Shown here piece after piece: positions 60,433-64,000 of a DNA stretch of 64,000 nucleotides. The translations under genes and the position numbers were made by a program. Every line of letters begins with the position of its first letter. Within the stretch, counting starts at the first letter, position 1. The notes under the pieces were generated by a model. The model worked only from the letters and a program-made list of their open reading frames with translations, had not been told where the DNA came from and ran no database searches. Source of the DNA: Actinomycetes bacterium (GTDB lineage: Bacteria > Actinomycetota > Actinomycetes > Mycobacteriales > Mycobacteriaceae); the NCBI GenBank assembly GCA_023418505.1, contig JAEZZR010000015.1:62001-126000 (forward strand), given 5' to 3'.

Positions 60433-62154
60433 TTATGCATCTTTCGGGGACGGCCTCGGGCCCACCAGCTGAATCACATTAAGTTCGCCGTTTTCCAGCT
60501 GTTTACGCAAGTATTTTTTGTCGAACTTACCTACTGAAGTGCGCGGAACTGCTGTAACGAAAGCCCAGTTTTCCGGCAGCATCCACTTGGGAATTTTTGG
60601 GCGCAGGTAATCGCGTAGTCGCTCGGCCTGCTCGCGATTAGGATGTCGATCGTCATGCAGCACAGCAACCGCCAATGGCCGCTGCCCCCAGATCGGATCG
60701 GCGATTCGGATGATGGCACATTCTTTAATATCTGGCGATTCCATCACCAACGTCTCCAGCTGTGCAGAGAAGATCCATTCGCCACCTGAGCGGATGGTAT
60801 CGGCGGCACGATCGCGAAGGTGGAAATATCCGTCGGGGGTGACTGAACCAACGTCACCTGTGGCAAACCACCCATCGGAGGTATTGGCGGTTTCGGTGCA
60901 GGAGGATTCGTAGTCAGCGCAACCTCCGTGGAAATAATGCGACGCCGCTAGATGGGAGCGGATTTCTAGCTCACCCTGGTGCCGGTCGTGGAGTTCCAAC
61001 AACTTGCCATCTTCGCCGCGCAAGCGCACTTGTGCGAGATCCGAAAAACGCCCCTGACTGGTGCGATAGCGCAGGCGCGCTTCTCCGGCGACCCCCTGTG
61101 GTACGCGCGCGACGGAGCCAACAGGGGAGATCTCCGTCATACCCCAGAAGTGGATCACATCCACGCCGTAGTGTTCTTCCCACAGGCGCAACAGCGCCGG
61201 CGGTGCCATGGAGCCGCCGACGAAAATCTCCCGCAAGCTCATCCGCTTCGGCGCGTGCTGCAAATAATGATGGATCAAACCGATCCAGACCGTAGGCACA
61301 CCGGTAGCCACCCGAGGCATCGAAGTTTCAATAATCGAGGCCAACCGGGCTGGCGAAATATCTTCACCTGGAAAGACCAGCGCGGCACCGCAGCCGAACG
61401 CGGACAGTGGCACTCCCCAGCTCAAGGTGTGGTAGAGCGGAACGCAACACAGCCACGGTGTGCCATTAGTGATCGCGAAAGAATCGGCAGCACGCAGGCT
61501 CATTGCATGGAGATACATGGAACGATGGCTATACACCACCGCTTTCGGCCTGCCTTCGGTGCCCGAGGTGTACAGCAAAGCCGCACCTTCAGTCTCTGGC
61601 AGTTCTGGCCAGGGGAAATGAGTTGGTTGCCCATCCAGCAGCGCCTCGTAGGAGTGCACCCCTACGGTGGTGGGAAGCTTATCGGCCAATGCGTGCAGCT
61701 GGCTTGCAGCATCCAAAGAATCGCCGAGCCGCGTCACAATCACCGCTCGAATCCGCGGACATTCACCGGCGATACGTGCCACCGTATGAATGGAATCCGG
61801 ATCGACAACCAAAACACGATCGTCGGCTTCGTTAATCATGGTGATGATGTGCTCATCCGGCAGCTGTTTATTCACCGGATGGAACACAGCCCCCATCGAA
61901 CACACGCCGAGGAATACTTCCATGTGTTCGGCACAGTTATATAGCAGCGTGCCCACGCGCTGGTCACCGGTGACACCGAACATGTCCCGCAACACATGCG
62001 CCAACGCACTGGCACGTGCCCCGATGGAGGCGAAAGTAGTTTTCTCCGGGCCGTCGTCATGCCAAGAAATTACTGGGGTGCGCCCATGAAATTTCCGCCC
62101 GTGTTCCAAGATTTGAGCGACGGAAAGCGGATACTCCTGCATTGTGGCACGCAT
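60433..62154 (-). CDS. Acyl-CoA ligase (AMP-forming, FadD-like)
   Basis: This 573-residue enzyme activates a carboxylic acid, probably a medium- to long-chain fatty acid, by adenylation and thioesterification. The AMP-binding signature LLYTSGTEGRPKAVVYSHR is near residue 185, the acyl-adenylate motif GGSMAPPALLRLWEEHYG and the switch GWFATGDVGSVTPDGYFHLRDR follow near 440, and the catalytic lysine lies in PRTSVGKFDKKYL near the end. ATG 62154 has AAGG eight bases upstream. The substrate is not clear from the sequence: both FadD and short-chain ligases share the motifs. It is divergent from rho. No adjacent beta-oxidation genes were seen. Confidence 0.86.
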   Translation of the reverse strand: MRATMQEYPLSVAQILEHGRKFHGRTPVISWHDDGPEKTTFASIGARASALAHVLRDMFGVTGDQRVGTLLYNCAEHMEVFLGVCSMGAVFHPVNKQLPDEHIITMINEADDRVLVVDPDSIHTVARIAGECPRIRAVIVTRLGDSLDAASQLHALADKLPTTVGVHSYEALLDGQPTHFPWPELPETEGAALLYTSGTEGRPKAVVYSHRSMYLHAMSLRAADSFAITNGTPWLCCVPLYHTLSWGVPLSAFGCGAALVFPGEDISPARLASIIETSMPRVATGVPTVWIGLIHHYLQHAPKRMSLREIFVGGSMAPPALLRLWEEHYGVDVIHFWGMTEISPVGSVARVPQGVAGEARLRYRTSQGRFSDLAQVRLRGEDGKLLELHDRHQGELEIRSHLAASHYFHGGCADYESSCTETANTSDGWFATGDVGSVTPDGYFHLRDRAADTIRSGGEWIFSAQLETLVMESPDIKECAIIRIADPIWGQRPLAVAVLHDDRHPNREQAERLRDYLRPKIPKWMLPENWAFVTAVPRTSVGKFDKKYLRKQLENGELNVIQLVGPRPSPKDA

Positions 62155-62552
62155 AACATCTACCTTAAGCTACGGCAGGTCGATGTTGCCGAACTTTCGC
62201 ACACAGGTTAGGGTTGGATGCTATAGGTGACAAGCTGGAGGAACACTCACCCTCATATACCGGCGAAACCCCAGGGGATGGTTCTTAAAAATAATTTCCA
62301 CCCGCAGCGATTTGCAGCTGGCATATCCAAAAAGGCGCTAGTCACTATTTGCTTGATCTTCAGTTTCCCTGCCTCGTGCCTGCGCGATTATGGGCTTGCC
62401 GACGAAAAACTATTTTTTCGTGGCCATCTTGCTAAAAATCCTTTGCACGTTGAGGTGGCCGCCGAATTCGTGGCAGCAGCTGTGTTTTCACAGTGAGCCG
62501 TAGGGGAATTATCAGAAGATATAAGGGCACGAAATTATACGAAAGGATTTCC
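62155..62552. promoter_or_regulatory. Divergent control region of fadD-like gene and rho, with rho leader
   Basis: This 398-base gap holds no supportable gene. A CTATAGG -10-like box lies at 62221-62227, and TATAAG at 62520-62525 is a second candidate close to rho. If the first is used, rho has a leader of about 320 bases, consistent with the known habit of rho genes of autoregulating through long leaders. A small frame beginning with GTG 62227 (89 codons) lacks a ribosome site and motifs and is not called. Confidence 0.4.
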
Positions 62553-64000
62553 GTGACCGATACGGACGCAACTGCCGGTGGCAGCAATCAAGGCAATCTG
62601 GCCGCACTGAAAATGACTGAGCTGCGAGCGATTGCCGTTTCCAAGGGGATTCGGGGAATCTCTGCGATGCGCAAGCACCAGTTAATTGAAGCGATCCAAA
62701 ACGCGGGCTCGGGTGGGGCGAGTGCTCCCGCGCGTTCGAGCCAGACTGCTCGTGCGAGCCAGCCTGAGCGGGCTAACCAGCCTGAGCGGGCTAACGAAAA
62801 GCCAGCCGCTGATCAGTCTGCTGCAGCTGATTCCGGTGAGCGTCGCAATAACAATGATGACGAAGAACAGACTTTGACGCCTTCGCAGGCACGTCGTTTG
62901 CGTCGTCAGCGTCAGCGGCAGCGTAATGCCAACAATGATCGTGGTGATCGTGGTGATCGCCGCGATAATGATCGTCGCGACAACGACCGACAGGACCGTC
63001 AGGATCGCCAGGAAAATAGCCGCCAGGATAGTGGCGATGGTCAAGACAATCGTGGCAACCGCAACGATGGCGACAACCGTAACGATCGCGAGCAGCGCGA
63101 TAACAACCGCGAGCAGGGGGATAACCGGGATAATCGCGACCGCAACGACAACCGCAATAACAACCGGAACAATCGCAACGATCGCAACGACCGCGATGAC
63201 GATGGTCGGGGTCGCCGGAATCGCCGGAACCGTCGCGATCGCAATAACCGCAATAATCGTTCGAACAATACCGACGAAATCCGCGAGGATGACGTATTAG
63301 AGCCAGCAGCCGGCATCGTCGATGTACTGGAAAATGGCTCCGCATTCTTGCGTACTTCGGGCTACTTCCCAAGCTCGGCAGATGTGCACATTTCGCAAAA
63401 TACTGTGCGCAAATATGGCTTGCGTAAAGGTGACGCGGTAGTAGGCCAGGCACGCATGCCACGCGAAAATGGCGGTGGCCAGGTCACTCATGGCAGCGGC
63501 CGAAACAAGCGCAAGTACAACCCACTGGTGAAGGTCGATCGCGTCAACGATCTCGCACCAGAACAAGCCAACCAGCGGCCACGTTTTGCCAAGCTCACGC
63601 CGTTGTATCCGAACCGTCGTCTGCGCTTGGAAACCACCCCAAATGTGTTGACCACCCGCGTGATCGACTTAGTGATGCCGATCGGTAAAGGCCAGCGTGC
63701 GTTGATTGTCTCGCCACCAAAGGCGGGTAAGACCACGATCCTTCAAAACATCGCCAACGCGATTGCTACCAACAACCCAGAGTGCTACCTGATGGTGGTG
63801 CTGGTAGACGAGCGCCCTGAAGAAGTCACCGATATGCGCCGTACCGTCAACGGCGAAGTGATTGCATCGACCTTCGACCGTCCACCGTCGGATCACACCG
63901 CAGTGGCTGAACTAGCTATCGAACGTGCGAAGCGGCTCGTAGAACAAGGCCACGATGTCGTCGTATTGCTCGACTCGATTACGCGTCTGGGTCGTGCCTA
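62553..64000 (+). CDS. rho: Transcription termination factor Rho, 5' part (runs off right edge)
   Basis: Rho is the hexameric RNA helicase that ends transcription. The start is GTG 62553 behind GAAAGG; the frame is open to the edge (about 482 codons). The N-terminal Rho-N helix domain (about 12-45, TELRAIAVSKGIRGISAM) is followed by a long insertion of roughly 180 residues (about 55-235) made mainly of Asn, Arg, Asp and Gln. It then resumes with the cold-shock-like RNA-binding domain (about 250-330) and the ATPase start with Walker A SPPKAGKTT and the Walker B region VVVLLDSITR. Such insertions are known in actinobacteria and can drive RNA binding or assembly. An 18-bp duplication (62760-62795) lies in the insert. 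Confidence 0.95.
   Translation, partial: MTDTDATAGGSNQGNLAALKMTELRAIAVSKGIRGISAMRKHQLIEAIQNAGSGGASAPARSSQTARASQPERANQPERANEKPAADQSAAADSGERRNNNDDEEQTLTPSQARRLRRQRQRQRNANNDRGDRGDRRDNDRRDNDRQDRQDRQENSRQDSGDGQDNRGNRNDGDNRNDREQRDNNREQGDNRDNRDRNDNRNNNRNNRNDRNDRDDDGRGRRNRRNRRDRNNRNNRSNNTDEIREDDVLEPAAGIVDVLENGSAFLRTSGYFPSSADVHISQNTVRKYGLRKGDAVVGQARMPRENGGGQVTHGSGRNKRKYNPLVKVDRVNDLAPEQANQRPRFAKLTPLYPNRRLRLETTPNVLTTRVIDLVMPIGKGQRALIVSPPKAGKTTILQNIANAIATNNPECYLMVVLVDERPEEVTDMRRTVNGEVIASTFDRPPSDHTAVAELAIERAKRLVEQGHDVVVLLDSITRLGRA
62760..62795 (+). repeat. 18-bp in-frame tandem duplication in the rho insert
   Basis: CAGCCTGAGCGGGCTAAC occurs twice head to tail and encodes QPERAN twice. It sits in the low-complexity insert of Rho where length change should be tolerated. 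Confidence 0.9.

Noticed and set aside
60979..61944. 321-codon plus-strand frame opposite the acyl-CoA ligase
   Set aside because: The opposite strand carries a complete AMP-binding enzyme; the plus frame is Arg/His/Gln-rich with no known domain.
62227..62496. 89-codon frame with GTG start between the ligase and rho
   Set aside because: No ribosome-binding site, no motif, and the region fits a rho leader better.

Overview
The window is a continuous piece of chromosome from a high-GC Gram-positive actinobacterium, almost certainly a Corynebacterium or a very close relative. The evidence is a mycothiol gene (mshB), an LpqW-type lipoprotein, a fused OdhA-type 2-oxoglutarate dehydrogenase, an actinobacterial-type glgA/glgC pair, sigE-anti-sigma-htrA-tatB, and the argS-lysA-hom-thrB-rho order typical of Corynebacteriales. 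By eye the GC content is in the high fifties. No insertion sequence, prophage, integron, plasmid gene, rRNA operon or CRISPR array is visible. As I recall the Mycobacterium tuberculosis map, the order of recognisable genes follows its typA-to-rho stretch (about Rv1165 to Rv1297) in compressed form, so this is mostly conserved backbone with local losses and insertions.

Layout. 1-5.5 kb: 3' part of typA, an LpqW-like lipoprotein, mshB, a small membrane protein and ferredoxin fdxC. 5.5-12.1 kb: an aromatic amino acid permease and dapD on the minus strand, then a membrane protein, a LOG-family protein, folP2, a 55-residue DUF3117 protein and an RlmA-like methyltransferase. 12.1-15.6 kb: acetolactate decarboxylase, then divergent glgA and glgC. 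15.6-19.8 kb: an O-methyltransferase and the envelope-stress set sigE, cseE-type anti-sigma factor, htrA-like protease, tatB. 19.8-25.4 kb: nitronate monooxygenase, Mrp ATPase, a DUF1003 protein and an MgtE-like protein on the minus strand, then a stress protein and a lipoprotein. 25.4-31.5 kb: a CPBP protease, the very large odhA and an Rv1249c-like protein. 31.6-40.4 kb: an acidic protein, a secreted trypsin-like protease, an MFS exporter, a DEAD-box RNA helicase behind a structured leader, a membrane protein, a secreted HNH nuclease and putP. 40.5-48.8 kb: a four-gene DNA-maintenance operon (SNF2 helicase, SWIM protein, Mre11/SbcD-like nuclease, Rad50/SbcC-like ATPase without a zinc hook). 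48.9-50.5 kb: two MarR paralogues, a PspC protein and tRNA-Arg(CCG). 50.6-53.7 kb: lutABC lactate oxidation genes. 53.8-59.2 kb: argS, lysA, hom, thrB. 59.2-60.4 kb: a probable pseudogene split by one in-frame stop. 60.4-64 kb: an acyl-CoA ligase and the start of rho, which runs off the right edge.

Working together. lysA, hom and thrB cover the ends of the aspartate family (dapD supplies the lysine/peptidoglycan branch). sigE, its anti-sigma factor, htrA and tatB form an envelope stress and secretion module. glgA and glgC drive glycogen synthesis. lutABC, odhA, putP and budA handle lactate, TCA carbon, proline and pyruvate overflow.

The most unusual signals are a window-wide habit of 8-19 bp tandem duplications, many of them exactly at stop codons or just upstream of starts; the multi-hairpin leader of the DEAD-box helicase with two mutually exclusive pairings; the hook-less Rad50-like operon with its palindromic divergent promoter; and the nonsense-split low-GC gene after thrB. 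I found no clear mobile defence island. The four-gene DNA operon is the nearest thing to an under-described system.
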